From the NCBI RefSeq assembly GCF_020595125.1, contig NZ_JACNMS010000003.1, forward strand, positions 310,001-374,000: 64,000 nucleotides of DNA. The letters run 5' to 3'. This DNA is from Jeotgalibacillus aurantiacus (GTDB lineage Bacteria; Bacillota; Bacilli; Bacillales; Jeotgalibacillaceae). The notes below the pieces were generated by a model. The model was not told the origin of the DNA, did not search any database, and worked only from the letters and a program-made list of their open reading frames with translations. The translations under genes were made by a program, and so were the position numbers. Shown one piece after another: positions 17,074 to 26,335 of the stretch (positions are counted from its first letter, which is position 1; every line of letters starts with the position of its first letter).

Positions 17074-18177
17074 ATGAAAAAGCTCGTGATCCTGGCGGCT
17101 GCTTCCATTCTCTTGTTTGCATTATTTCCGGGTAAAGCAAAAGGAGTTGTGTCATTCGATGATGTGCCGATGGATCATCCATTTGTATGGGAAATTATTT
17201 ATCTTTACGGGGAAGGGATTATAGATGGCTATTCGGATGGAAACTTCAGACCATCCAACAATGTGACACGGGCACAGGCGATGAAAATGATCGGGAAGGC
17301 GGTTTATCTATACGATGAGCAACGACCAACACCTTTTTCAGATGTGCCACCCAGTCACTTTGCATCCGGGTTTATCACATCCGCTTATGAATACGAATGG
17401 ATCAGAGGCTATCCGGATGGCACGTTCCGGCCGAATGCTCATTTAACGCGTGGCCAGGCAGCCATTGTGTTAGCGAATGCTTTTAAATGGGGAGAAGCGC
17501 AGCCTGCTCATTTCTCTGATGTTGACGGCAATACAGCCATGGGAAAAGCCATTGCGAAGCTGGCTGACCAGGGAGTAGCAAAAGGTTATCCGGACGGAAC
17601 GTTTAAACCTTATCAGCGGATCACACGCGGACAGTTTTCTGCCATGCTGGCAAGGGCTGCAGAACCGACCTTTGTTCCGGACTATCTGGCGTTGCTTGGA
17701 ACAGCAAACGATATTTTAGCACATCTCCAGAATGAAGAATTTGAGGATGTTGTATCGTATCTGAATGAAGAACACGGGCTTCGGTTCTGCCCTTATGCAG
17801 GCAGCTGTATTGATCATGGAGGAGTCATGTTTTCTGCTGAGGACATACCTGGGTTTATGACAGACACTAATGTTTACTATTGGGGAGATCAGGATGGATC
17901 AGGTTTCCCAATTGAATTAACAACAGATGACTATTACAGCGACTGGCTAATGAATGTACCGTACACTGAAAAAGAGAGATATGGACGATCTATTCAGCCT
18001 GCCACACATGATTTGATCAGGGTAGAATATCCAAACGCCAAAGTTGTTGAATTTTACTTTGCGGGAACAGACCAATACGAGGGAATGGACTGGCAAAGCT
18101 TAAATATGATTTTTGAAAAAGACGAAAATGGTGAGTGGAAGCTTGTTGCAATCATCAATGACCGCTGGACGATCTGA
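17074..18177 (+). CDS. Secreted protein with three SLH domains
   Basis: A 367-residue exported protein. After a signal peptide come three S-layer homology domains, near residues 26-78, 83-138 and 143-200, each with an FSDV-type start, a GY-x-DG-x-F-(R/K)P turn and a (T/N)-x-TRGQ-type block. These bind pyruvylated secondary cell-wall polymer. The C-terminal ~150 residues hold a pair of cysteines (CPYAGSC) and a fold I do not recognise, possibly SnoaL/NTF2-like. The start follows AAAAGGAGGCG and a TATAAT box lies just upstream. Function of the display domain unknown. Confidence 0.85.
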   Translation: MKKLVILAAASILLFALFPGKAKGVVSFDDVPMDHPFVWEIIYLYGEGIIDGYSDGNFRPSNNVTRAQAMKMIGKAVYLYDEQRPTPFSDVPPSHFASGFITSAYEYEWIRGYPDGTFRPNAHLTRGQAAIVLANAFKWGEAQPAHFSDVDGNTAMGKAIAKLADQGVAKGYPDGTFKPYQRITRGQFSAMLARAAEPTFVPDYLALLGTANDILAHLQNEEFEDVVSYLNEEHGLRFCPYAGSCIDHGGVMFSAEDIPGFMTDTNVYYWGDQDGSGFPIELTTDDYYSDWLMNVPYTEKERYGRSIQPATHDLIRVEYPNAKVVEFYFAGTDQYEGMDWQSLNMIFEKDENGEWKLVAIINDRWTI

Positions 18178-18264
18178 TCAGGCATAGAAGATTGATCAGC
18201 AGCTTCGAACTTCCCTGCGGCCAAGGAAGAATGGTTCGAAATTGTCTTATAGATACACAAATGC

Positions 18265-18305
18265 AAGATGGATCAACTCGGTTAAGAGTCGATTCATCTT
18301 TTTAT
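18265..18305 (+). terminator. Terminator downstream of the SLH gene
   Basis: AAGATG...CATCTT and inner ACTC/GAGT pairings form an interrupted stem, followed by TTTTT. Confidence 0.65.
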
Positions 18306-18455
18306 TTACAGAGATATTTATAAAATAGAGGGAAGTAAACAAAATTTTCCTAAAATTCTAACTCTATGATAAATTACGTATTGACTAATTTCTTCCCTGT
18401 CGTAAAATAGTTATATAGTACAATACTAATAGGTCTTATGATTGGTGGTGGGGGT

Positions 18456-20762
18456 ATGAAGCTTCAACAGCAAACGTTATGGGTGATTGGTGGAAGTATG
18501 TTTGTTTTTCTACTTCTCCTCACGACTATTATACGTCCGATGCTATTAGAAGATGCTTTGTCTATGGATGAAGCCGCATTGGATAGAGACCTTGACCGGA
18601 TTGAAAGAGCCATAGTCAATGAAGGAAATGAGTTAAACCGTCTGGCTGATGACTGGGCGCAATGGGATGATACATATGAATACGTTAATGGCCGGTATTT
18701 TGATTTTGTCAGGTCAAATATTAATCAGCAAACATTTGAAAACAATCATTTTTGGCGCATGATTATTATCAACAACAGCAATCAAGTCATGCTGGATCGC
18801 TCTTACGGATATCGTTCTGAAAAGAATTTTCTCGGGGAAGGTGTGCTGAATCTTGAGCCTTCCAGGACGCCTTATCTGATCAAAGGGGAAAATACCTTTT
18901 TTTATGCTGCAGTTAAAGAAATTTATCCGAATGAAGGAAGAAATGCTTCCGGAGGGAAATTTCTTGTGTTCAGGCCGTTGAATGCAGACCATATTGCCTT
19001 TATTGGCAGAGAGCTCTCAATGGATCTTAGCAGTTTTATTAAGGTCGTCCCATCAACTGGACAAAACAGAATGACTCGCGTGGCAAGTGAAGATATCCTT
19101 CAGGGATTTTTGTATCTAAATAGTGCAGATGGTGAATCGCAGCTGGCCATCACAGTTGAAAAAAATAGAAACTATTATTTATCCAAAAAAGACGTGATCA
19201 GCAAGTTTGTTATTTATCTTATCATTTTGCTCTCAGTTATTGCGTTGGTTCTTTTCCTGATTTTTGACCGGTTGCTCGTGTCCAGAATTTCATCGATTTC
19301 GACACAGCTTAACCGAATAGAGGAAACAAAGGATTTTGAATCAAGAGTAAGCTGGAAGATTCACAATGGAGACGAAATTCATCGACTGGGCACTTCTATT
19401 AATGGAATGCTTACATCAGTGGATCAAAGTCAACGTGAAGTCTACAGTATGGCGCAGCATGATCAGTTAACCGGACTGCTGAATCGTTATGGAGTTTATG
19501 AAGAATTTAAAAAAATATCATCTAACCCGGGTTCCAAAGCAGCCTTTATCTTTTTTGATCTCGATGGCTTTAAGCGGATTAATGATTCACTTGGTCATAA
19601 AGCTGGAGACCTCCTGTTAAAGAAAGTATCGAAGCGATTGAAGGAATTTGTGCTGAACGAAAAAGAAATCATCGCACGAATGGGTGGAGATGAGTTTTTA
19701 ATGCTTGCTCCTTGTGGAGATGCGGATGCGTTGATGGAAAGAACGAACGCAATGCTGCGGCATTTAAAGCAGAACTATTCACTTGGAGACATTCAAACCT
19801 TTATCACAACGAGTGTAGGGGTTGCCATTTATCCTCAGGACGGTGAGACGTTTGACGAAGTGCTGCAATCCGCAGATATCGCAATGTATGAAGCGAAGCG
19901 GAAAGGGAAAAATCAGTTTGTTTTTTATCATGCATTAGAATCAGACCTTGATTACCGTAACATCCTGACACTTGAGAATGATTTGAAGTTTGCGCTGAAA
20001 AATAAAGAACTGTATCTTGATTATCAGCCCGTTTATACGGGGAACCGAAACCGGATGACCGGGGTAGAGGCATTAATTCGCTGGAACCATCCGGAAAAAG
20101 GGCTGATCTCTCCAAGTGTATTTGTACCGATTGCTGAAAATGGAAGCTTCATCAGCGACATTGGGGAATGGGTGATGGAAGAAGCACTCCGTCAGCATGT
20201 AAAGTGGCGTGAGATGGGCCTTGGGGAAATCGGTGTCGCCATTAATGTTTCAAAAATGCAGATGAAGAACAAAAATCGCTTTCTCGATAAGCTGGATGAT
20301 CTCCTCTCAAAATTTAAAGTAGATCCATCCATTTTACAAATTGAAATTACGGAAAGTGATATCTTCTTTTTTGATGGGGAAGTGATCGAATTCGCTGCGA
20401 CACTTCAGGAAAAGGGAGTTCGTGTTGCGCTTGATGATTTCGGAGTAGGAACGTCTACATTATTTAACCTGAAGAAACTTCCGGTAGATGTCGTGAAAAT
20501 TGACCGTTCGTTTGTTCAAAACGTGCCAAACGTTCATTTTGACACAAAACTACTATCGGGCATCTATCAGGTGTTAGAGGACCTTGGTTTTCATGTCATT
20601 ACAGAGGGTGTGGAAACGAAAGAGCAGGTTGCCTATATTTTATCGAACAGTGATTCGGATATTCAGGGCTATTACTTCAGCAGACCCGTTAAGCCTGAAC
20701 AGATCGCACTGCTGCTTGAGCAGGAAATTACAGTCAGGGAAGCAGCTGCGGATCAACGATAA
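18456..20762 (+). CDS. CHASE4-HAMP-GGDEF-EAL cyclic-di-GMP protein
   Basis: A 768-residue membrane signalling protein. It has an N-terminal membrane segment, an extracytoplasmic CHASE4 domain (LADDWAQWDDTYEYV near residues 56-70), a second membrane segment near 250-270, HAMP, and a GGDEF domain with intact GGDEF at 410-414. The EAL domain has EALIRW at about 538-543 and the metal-binding DDFG at 660-663. Both diguanylate cyclase and phosphodiesterase motifs look intact, so it could make or degrade c-di-GMP. The start at 18456 follows GTGGGGGT. Ligand unknown. Confidence 0.9.
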   Translation: MKLQQQTLWVIGGSMFVFLLLLTTIIRPMLLEDALSMDEAALDRDLDRIERAIVNEGNELNRLADDWAQWDDTYEYVNGRYFDFVRSNINQQTFENNHFWRMIIINNSNQVMLDRSYGYRSEKNFLGEGVLNLEPSRTPYLIKGENTFFYAAVKEIYPNEGRNASGGKFLVFRPLNADHIAFIGRELSMDLSSFIKVVPSTGQNRMTRVASEDILQGFLYLNSADGESQLAITVEKNRNYYLSKKDVISKFVIYLIILLSVIALVLFLIFDRLLVSRISSISTQLNRIEETKDFESRVSWKIHNGDEIHRLGTSINGMLTSVDQSQREVYSMAQHDQLTGLLNRYGVYEEFKKISSNPGSKAAFIFFDLDGFKRINDSLGHKAGDLLLKKVSKRLKEFVLNEKEIIARMGGDEFLMLAPCGDADALMERTNAMLRHLKQNYSLGDIQTFITTSVGVAIYPQDGETFDEVLQSADIAMYEAKRKGKNQFVFYHALESDLDYRNILTLENDLKFALKNKELYLDYQPVYTGNRNRMTGVEALIRWNHPEKGLISPSVFVPIAENGSFISDIGEWVMEEALRQHVKWREMGLGEIGVAINVSKMQMKNKNRFLDKLDDLLSKFKVDPSILQIEITESDIFFFDGEVIEFAATLQEKGVRVALDDFGVGTSTLFNLKKLPVDVVKIDRSFVQNVPNVHFDTKLLSGIYQVLEDLGFHVITEGVETKEQVAYILSNSDSDIQGYYFSRPVKPEQIALLLEQEITVREAAADQR

Positions 20763-20788
20763 AAAGCGCCGTAGAGCGCTTTTTATCG
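20757..20788. terminator. Bidirectional terminator between the GGDEF-EAL gene and ytrF
   Basis: CGATAAAAAGCGC and GCGCTTTTTATCG are perfect 13-bp arms around a 6-nt loop. It lies between converging genes. Confidence 0.85.
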
Positions 20789-20794
20789 TTTCGT

Positions 20795-22111
20795 TTATAA
20801 TTCTCTCCTCATTGCCTTTAACACATCGACTTCTGTCGCGCGTTTTGCCGGTCTCATGCCAGACATTACAGTGACGGCAAGACAAATCGCAACAGCAATC
20901 AGAATCAGACTCGGTGGAATAGAAGAGAACGTGAAACCTTCGGGAAGCTGCTCATCAGGGAATACCTGCTGTAAAATGAGGGGGAGTCCCAGGTTAACAG
21001 ATATACTAATGACATAAGCAGCGATAATACCAATCACAGCCCCCATCAGGCCGATATAGCTGCTTTCGAGCAGGAAGATCCGTTTTATCACCTTCGGACT
21101 TGCACCGATTGCTTTCATAATGCCAATATCAGGTGCGCGCTCGGTCACCGCCATCGTCATCGTGTTAAAGATTCCGATTGATGCAATCAAAATTGCGATG
21201 GTCCCGATGAAAATCAGTCCGGCTTTTGCGATGTTGAACAGCATATTGATTTGGGACATTTCACTGACGATTGAATAAACGGCATATCCTTCATTCTCGA
21301 GATCGGCCACAACCGGTTTTACATCTTCCAGTGTATTGGCATAGACAGTCGCATACTGATAGTGATCCGTTGTTTCAATCTCTCCAAATTCACCTGTAAG
21401 ACCAGCGATAGCTGCCAGTTCATTATATTTTTCATCCGTAATATACACGTTATGATCCTGTGACCATTCACGGGCAGGCGCTTCGAAAATGCCGGACACG
21501 GTAACAGGCATCGTTTCGATTGTCTCCTCGCCGTTAACAACTGTTTTTATTTCCATGTCAATTGTTTTTCCGACTAAATTCTCTGAGTAACGGTATTCTT
21601 CCAGTGGCACACCAAACTCATTGTATTCAATTTCTTCTGCGTCAGGGTCTGTGAAATTCAGTGCAAAATGATAACCGACCATGACTTCATCCTTATTCTG
21701 CGGGTAAGAACCCTCACTGATTTCAATCCCGGCTTCCGTCATAGATGGGAAATGACTCTGAACCGTTGACGCACTCTGAGTATACTCCTCAATCGAGTAT
21801 GTAAATATGCTCAGATCTCTCTGTCTTGTAACGGCTTTGACCCCGTTCAATTCCTCAATACTATCTATATTTTCATCATTTAATGGCCCGAAATTTCCTT
21901 CTCCATCATTCATTCCATATACTTCAATTTGAGTAACAGCAGGTGATTCAAGATTTTCCTTAATGATCGTACTGTGCAGTCCAAATGCAACAGATGCGAG
22001 TACAATTAAAAAGGCGCAGCCCATTGCGGTTGCCAAAATGGTCATGGATACACGCATGCGGTTTTTCTTCATATTTTGCCTGATAAATCGGAACTGATCC
22101 TTCAGTTTCAT
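20795..22111 (-). CDS. ytrF: YtrF-like MacB/FtsX-type ABC transporter permease
   Basis: A 438-residue permease of the MacB/FtsX class. It has one N-terminal membrane segment, an extracytoplasmic domain of about 220 residues and three C-terminal segments with the FtsX signature ERAPDIGIMKAIGAS. Length and position match YtrF of B. subtilis (436 residues), last gene of ytrABCDEF. It partners with the overlapping YtrE ATPase gene (4-bp ATGA overlap). In B. subtilis the operon is induced by cell-wall antibiotics and by acetoin-related conditions. The substrate is unresolved. Confidence 0.85.
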   Translation of the reverse strand: MKLKDQFRFIRQNMKKNRMRVSMTILATAMGCAFLIVLASVAFGLHSTIIKENLESPAVTQIEVYGMNDGEGNFGPLNDENIDSIEELNGVKAVTRQRDLSIFTYSIEEYTQSASTVQSHFPSMTEAGIEISEGSYPQNKDEVMVGYHFALNFTDPDAEEIEYNEFGVPLEEYRYSENLVGKTIDMEIKTVVNGEETIETMPVTVSGIFEAPAREWSQDHNVYITDEKYNELAAIAGLTGEFGEIETTDHYQYATVYANTLEDVKPVVADLENEGYAVYSIVSEMSQINMLFNIAKAGLIFIGTIAILIASIGIFNTMTMAVTERAPDIGIMKAIGASPKVIKRIFLLESSYIGLMGAVIGIIAAYVISISVNLGLPLILQQVFPDEQLPEGFTFSSIPPSLILIAVAICLAVTVMSGMRPAKRATEVDVLKAMRREL

Positions 22112-22800
22112 ACGAATACCCCGCTTTCTGCAAGCTCGCCATCAGTAATCCGGATCGTCCGGTTTCCGATTTTCGCTACTTCATCATCATGCGTGATAAT
22201 CACAAACGTAATGCCGCGCTCCCGGTTCAGCTTCTGAATAAAACGAAGCAGATCCTGTTCCGTTTCACTGTCCAGGCTTCCTGTAGGCTCGTCCGCCAGA
22301 ATAAGTGGGGGCTCAAGTACCAGCGCTCTGGCAATACTGACCCGCTGCTGCTGTCCACCTGACAGTTCACTCGGATAATGTCCCTGAAAGTGCTCAAGAC
22401 CAACCGTTTTCAGCATATCAATCGTCATCTGCTTCCGCGCAGCTTCCGAAACACCTTTTAAAATCAGTGGCAGTTCCACATTTTCATACGCTGTCATACT
22501 CGGGATCAGCTGAAAGTTTTGAAAAATAAACCCCATGTTTTTAAGACGGAAATCAGCAAATTCACTCTCCGTAAACTCACTCACCTTTTCATCTAAAATA
22601 ATGATTTCTCCTTCAGACGGCTTGATAAAACCACTGATTAAATTCAAAAGTGTTGATTTACCTGAACCACTTCGGCCCACAATCGAGACGATTTCACCCT
22701 GCTGAACATGAAAAGAAATATTTTTGATGACATCGAGCCGGGACTGCTGACCCTTTTTTTCGAGCCTGAAATGATGACTTACCTGATTCACTTCAATCAT
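22108..22800 (-). CDS. ytrE: YtrE-like ABC transporter ATP-binding protein
   Basis: A 230-residue MacB/LolD-type ATPase. It carries Walker [10 protein letters not shown], the Q-loop region IFQNFQLIP, signature LSGGQQQRV, Walker [12 protein letters not shown] and the switch histidine in IITHDD. The start at 22800 has a GGAGGTAGG ribosome binding site, better than the ATG five codons upstream. It overlaps ytrF by 4 bp and is separated from the preceding permease gene by a hairpin that may reduce read-through. Confidence 0.9.
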   Translation of the reverse strand: MIEVNQVSHHFRLEKKGQQSRLDVIKNISFHVQQGEIVSIVGRSGSGKSTLLNLISGFIKPSEGEIIILDEKVSEFTESEFADFRLKNMGFIFQNFQLIPSMTAYENVELPLILKGVSEAARKQMTIDMLKTVGLEHFQGHYPSELSGGQQQRVSIARALVLEPPLILADEPTGSLDSETEQDLLRFIQKLNRERGITFVIITHDDEVAKIGNRTIRITDGELAESGVFV

Positions 22801-22837
22801 TTTTCCTACCTCCATTCGATTTTTGGCAAAAAGAAAG

Positions 22838-22861
22838 AAGGGACCTGAAAAAAGATCCCTT
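22838..22861 (-). terminator. Intra-operon hairpin before ytrE
   Basis: AAGGGATC and GGTCCCTT (minus strand) pair imperfectly and are followed by TTCTTTCTTTTT. It sits between the long permease gene and ytrE, so it may act as a partial terminator. Confidence 0.5.
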
Positions 22862-22874
22862 ATCTAGTTCGATT

Positions 22875-24839
22875 TTACTGGAACTGCTCGCGGGCGAATT
22901 CCGGTAAAGTTTCTTCGGTGAATCCGTAGAAGGTGTAGCCGTCGGGCGTCTCAATGAACATCACATATCTTTCGTAAGAGTTAGTCGCTCCGGCTTCCAG
23001 CAACTCTTCGATTTGATCTGTGGAAGTGACTTCAATCAGTTCACCATCAAGCTCATCAGGTGTTCTTACCCTTTGATAAGCGACTTCATCTATTTCCATC
23101 ATAAAATCTGCACCTTCATTTAATCTTACCAACTGCACCGAATCAATATTTTCAGGGGTTAGTAGTGCATCAGCGTAGCCATTTTCCTCAAGCCAGCTAA
23201 TGGTTTCAGTAAAATCGTCAGTCAAATAATAAGAGATTGGATAATCAAACTTTGTCTCAAAATAAAGTTCGCCTAAGTTGGAATTCATATAGAAATTCAT
23301 CAGATAAGCAGACGGTTGCTGTTCGAGATCACGTTTAATCGCAGCAATCAATTCTTCAATCTCTGCAAGGTCTGCGATTCTGGACTCACTACCTGCTAAC
23401 GGGCTGTATATATTGACAAAATTGATATCGTCAAGATTTACCGTGTAAATCGGATCGTACGTTTCTTTAAAAGACTGGTTATTTCTTAAAGCTTCAGATG
23501 CTTCTGAGAAAAACTGATCATTCACCGTATATTCCCGACTGATGGTTCTGCCATCAGTAAGCTCGTAGTTAAAGATAACAGAATTCCAATTTTCAAATCG
23601 ATTATAACTTGTATCGATTAATTGCTCGTGGAGTTCTGTAACCAACTGAATCGCTTCAGGATCTGTAAGTTTGCCTACCTCATCAATCGGCATGTAACTA
23701 TTTGTGTTATAGACTGTTACAGCCTCAACATCATTTGGTTCGGGTACGGCATTTTCATAAAATCCTGCCACAAAGTTAACCGGGATGATCAGAAGCGTGA
23801 CGGCAATAGCGTATGCTACAAACCCCTTCCATGGCCACGATAATCTTAAGGTTTTTTGGAGGATCATTTGCAGGAAAGTATAGGCGATGAACGCACCCAA
23901 TACATAACCAACAACTGTCCAGATAAAGCTGCCCTGCTGGATTTCTGTAAAATAGAAGCCTGCAAGCAGCATCGCAAACAATGTTAATCCGTAAAGGAAC
24001 AGTGACCTGAAAAACGGAAAGACAATCGTCTGGTCTGTTGCTTCAGAAGGACGTTTGCTGTAAGCGATATATGTGATCGCGATCAATACCGATGCAATCG
24101 CTGTATAAACTAGATATTCAATTAGACTTAAAGGGTCGTTGTACAAGTCAATTAATCTGCCAAAGAAAATACCGTTTGTCAAAAGTTGTTCTGTATACGT
24201 GTTGAGCGCAAGACCCGTCACATAGTATTGAAGGTTCACCAGGACCAGCAGAATTAATAGGGCGGGCACGACAATCACAATGTAAGTGAGTGCGCCATGA
24301 ATAAGCCCATTTCCAACGAATATTCCCACTGCCATGGTGATGATGAACATAAAAAGCACAATAAGTGATGATAAGCCCATCCACTTCACAATCTCAAAGA
24401 AAGTGAAGAACTTTTGATCCAGGAAAATCCGCAAAATGCTTAGTAAAACCCCGGTCAGCAAAATAGGAGCCAGTAAAGTTAAAGCGCCTGCTGTATAAGT
24501 GTTCGTGAGGATCACCTGACGCGTAAATGGCAGACTGTGCATAAAATCCGTTGCCGATTTTTTTGTTGTAAAGTTCAGCAGAATGATGCCGAGCAACACA
24601 GGAAAGAAGCAGAATGCAATTAACTGGAATGGATAAGAAAATTCAAAAACAGGGTTAAGTTCACTTCTGTAATAGAACCAGTCAGTATTAGTGTAAGGCT
24701 GCATAGTCAATTCGCGTACAAGAATACTCAGCGGCAGCATAATAATCAGGGCCAGTGAAAAGAAAACACCAATCCAGGTAACAGAGCGTGCCTGCTGACG
24801 AAACAACCCTTTATTCAACGATAAGATTCCGGATTTCAT
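22875..24839 (-). CDS. Large ABC transporter permease replacing YtrC/YtrD
   Basis: A 654-residue membrane protein with about six N-terminal membrane segments, several more near residues 270-370, and a C-terminal extracytoplasmic region of about 290 residues. It takes the place of the two ~325-residue permeases YtrC and YtrD of B. subtilis. The start at 24839 follows GGAGGTGTCGGCT; its first 29 bp overlap the end of the ytrB gene. It should pair with the YtrB ATPase. The large acidic outer domain could bind peptides or antibiotics, which is inference. Confidence 0.75.
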   Translation of the reverse strand: MKSGILSLNKGLFRQQARSVTWIGVFFSLALIIMLPLSILVRELTMQPYTNTDWFYYRSELNPVFEFSYPFQLIAFCFFPVLLGIILLNFTTKKSATDFMHSLPFTRQVILTNTYTAGALTLLAPILLTGVLLSILRIFLDQKFFTFFEIVKWMGLSSLIVLFMFIITMAVGIFVGNGLIHGALTYIVIVVPALLILLVLVNLQYYVTGLALNTYTEQLLTNGIFFGRLIDLYNDPLSLIEYLVYTAIASVLIAITYIAYSKRPSEATDQTIVFPFFRSLFLYGLTLFAMLLAGFYFTEIQQGSFIWTVVGYVLGAFIAYTFLQMILQKTLRLSWPWKGFVAYAIAVTLLIIPVNFVAGFYENAVPEPNDVEAVTVYNTNSYMPIDEVGKLTDPEAIQLVTELHEQLIDTSYNRFENWNSVIFNYELTDGRTISREYTVNDQFFSEASEALRNNQSFKETYDPIYTVNLDDINFVNIYSPLAGSESRIADLAEIEELIAAIKRDLEQQPSAYLMNFYMNSNLGELYFETKFDYPISYYLTDDFTETISWLEENGYADALLTPENIDSVQLVRLNEGADFMMEIDEVAYQRVRTPDELDGELIEVTSTDQIEELLEAGATNSYERYVMFIETPDGYTFYGFTEETLPEFAREQFQ

Positions 24840-25716
24840 AGCCGACACCTCCAAGCTCATAAATAAAGATTTCTTCAAGCGTTAATGGCAATAAATCAAA
24901 GATTGCAGGATTAAATGATTTTACATATGGAAGAATCTGATCCTCGTTGCCTTTTACAATAATCAGGAGAACGCTTCCACGCTTTTCGTAGTGAAGAACG
25001 TCCATTCCTTTAAGGAATTCCTCTTTTTCCGGCAGCACTTTAAACGCAACCTGAAGCTTGTGAATATCTGTTTTCAATTCATCAAGATCCCGTTCAAACA
25101 GTAGTCCGCCGTTATGCATGATCCCCACGTAATCACAGAAATCCTCCATTTCACGAAGGTTATGAGATGAAACAATCAGGGTCATCTTGCGGTCCGCAAC
25201 ATCCTGCAGAATTACATTTTTCATTTGCTGGCGCACGACCGGATCAAGTCCATCAAACGGTTCATCCAGAATCAGAACATCCGGCATCGTCGATAAAGTC
25301 AGAATGAATGCTGCCTGACGCTGCATCCCTTTAGACATACGAGTCAGCTTTTTATCCGGGTTCATCCGGAAATGTTTAGTCAACTGCTCAAAACGTTTTT
25401 CGTTCCAGCGGGTATATACTTCCTTGTAAAAGCTGCCCATATCATTCAATGATGACTGATGTAAAAAGTGCGGCTGATCCGGAATGAACAGGACATGCTG
25501 TTTTGTATCAGGTTTTTCAAAAACAGGCTTCTCAGCAATCGTGATGGAGCCGTTATCCTGTTTATAAATACCGGCCATCATTTTCAGCAGCGTTGTTTTG
25601 CCGGCACCATTTGACCCGAGCAGACCATAAATAGAGCCTTTTTTTACGTGCAGCGTCAGGTTCTGGACCGCCTGAAGGTCTTCAAACGTTTTATTAACGG
25701 CCGTCGCCTGAATCAT
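24811..25716 (-). CDS. ytrB: YtrB-like ABC transporter ATP-binding protein
   Basis: A 301-residue ATPase with Walker A GSNGAGKTT, signature region RMSKGMQRQ, Walker B LILDEPFDGLD and switch histidine in VSSHN. The signature MSKGMQRQ differs from the canonical LSGGQ as usual in YtrB-type exporters. It overlaps ytrA by 4 bp and the permease gene by 29 bp, so the operon is tightly coupled. The C-terminal 80 residues form the extra domain typical of this subgroup. Confidence 0.88.
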   Translation of the reverse strand: MIQATAVNKTFEDLQAVQNLTLHVKKGSIYGLLGSNGAGKTTLLKMMAGIYKQDNGSITIAEKPVFEKPDTKQHVLFIPDQPHFLHQSSLNDMGSFYKEVYTRWNEKRFEQLTKHFRMNPDKKLTRMSKGMQRQAAFILTLSTMPDVLILDEPFDGLDPVVRQQMKNVILQDVADRKMTLIVSSHNLREMEDFCDYVGIMHNGGLLFERDLDELKTDIHKLQVAFKVLPEKEEFLKGMDVLHYEKRGSVLLIIVKGNEDQILPYVKSFNPAIFDLLPLTLEEIFIYELGGVGYEIRNLIVE

Positions 25717-26102
25717 TGCGCATCCTCCCTTTCCGCTACTTCAATCTGTTTAATCAAGTCAATCAGATCTTCCTTCGAACCACCCAAAAATAAGAACTCA
25801 CTGACGATTTTTTCAAGGTCCTGTCTCAACATCTCCAATCTCTCCTTATTCGCATCATTCTGAAATGGCGCCACAAAGCTACCCTTACCAGGAACGGAAT
25901 AAATGTACCCCTCACGCTCAAGCTCACGATAGGCTTTCTGGATCGTATTCGGATTAATTGTCAGCTCCTGTGCCAGATTCCTGACCGACGGCAGCTGCTC
26001 ATCCTGCGACAACACATCCCGGATCATCAAGGTCTTCAGCTGATCCATCAACTGCTCATAAATCGGAACCCGGCTTCGCGTATCCAACGTAAACATCCGC
26101 AC
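25713..26102 (-). CDS. ytrA: YtrA-like GntR-family regulator
   Basis: A 129-residue GntR regulator of the YtrA subfamily. The winged-helix domain includes PIYEQLMDQLKTLM, LPSVRNLAQELTINPNTIQKAYRELE and GSFVAP, and a short C-terminal helical dimerisation region follows. YtrA proteins repress their own operon. The candidate operator, a 19-bp dyad, overlaps the -10 region of the promoter just upstream. The start follows GGAGGAGGGTGC. Confidence 0.9.
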   Translation of the reverse strand: MRMFTLDTRSRVPIYEQLMDQLKTLMIRDVLSQDEQLPSVRNLAQELTINPNTIQKAYRELEREGYIYSVPGKGSFVAPFQNDANKERLEMLRQDLEKIVSEFLFLGGSKEDLIDLIKQIEVAEREDAQ

Positions 26103-26129
26103 CCTCCTCCAATATTTAGTGTACTATCT

Positions 26130-26167
26130 GTATTATCTATTGTAATACGGTTAATACGGTAGGTCAA
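26130..26167 (-). promoter_or_regulatory. ytr operon promoter with overlapping operator dyad
   Basis: On the minus strand TTGACC (26162-26167) and TACAAT (26139-26144) are 17 bp apart, a good sigma-A promoter. The dyad GTATTA-N7-TAATAC (26130-26148) covers the -10 box, and a direct repeat CCGTATTA sits in the spacer. This is the expected place for YtrA repression. Confidence 0.65.
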
Positions 26168-26210
26168 TACAGTTTATGGATTTTATTGTGAAAAAATTCA
26201 TGGAGGGTGG

Positions 26211-26335
26211 GTTTGTGAGGTCAGGCGTGGAGTTCGTGAGGTTGAGGGGGAGTTTTGTGAGGTTAGTGTGAGAGTTCGTCAGTTTGGAAGGTGAATTCGT
26301 GAGGTCAAAAAATTTTTCGTGAGTTCAGTATCATT
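26211..26335. repeat. 21-bp lattice array B1 (core GTGAGGT)
   Basis: GTGAGG or close variants start at 26215, 26236, 26257, 26278 and 26299 (all 21 bp apart) and 26319 (20 bp). Each is usually preceded by TTCG or TTTT. The array runs into the last codons of the NERD gene. Array B2, on the other side of that gene, is its inverted counterpart, and both have AGTTCAGTATCATT-type sequence on the gene-proximal side. Confidence 0.75.
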
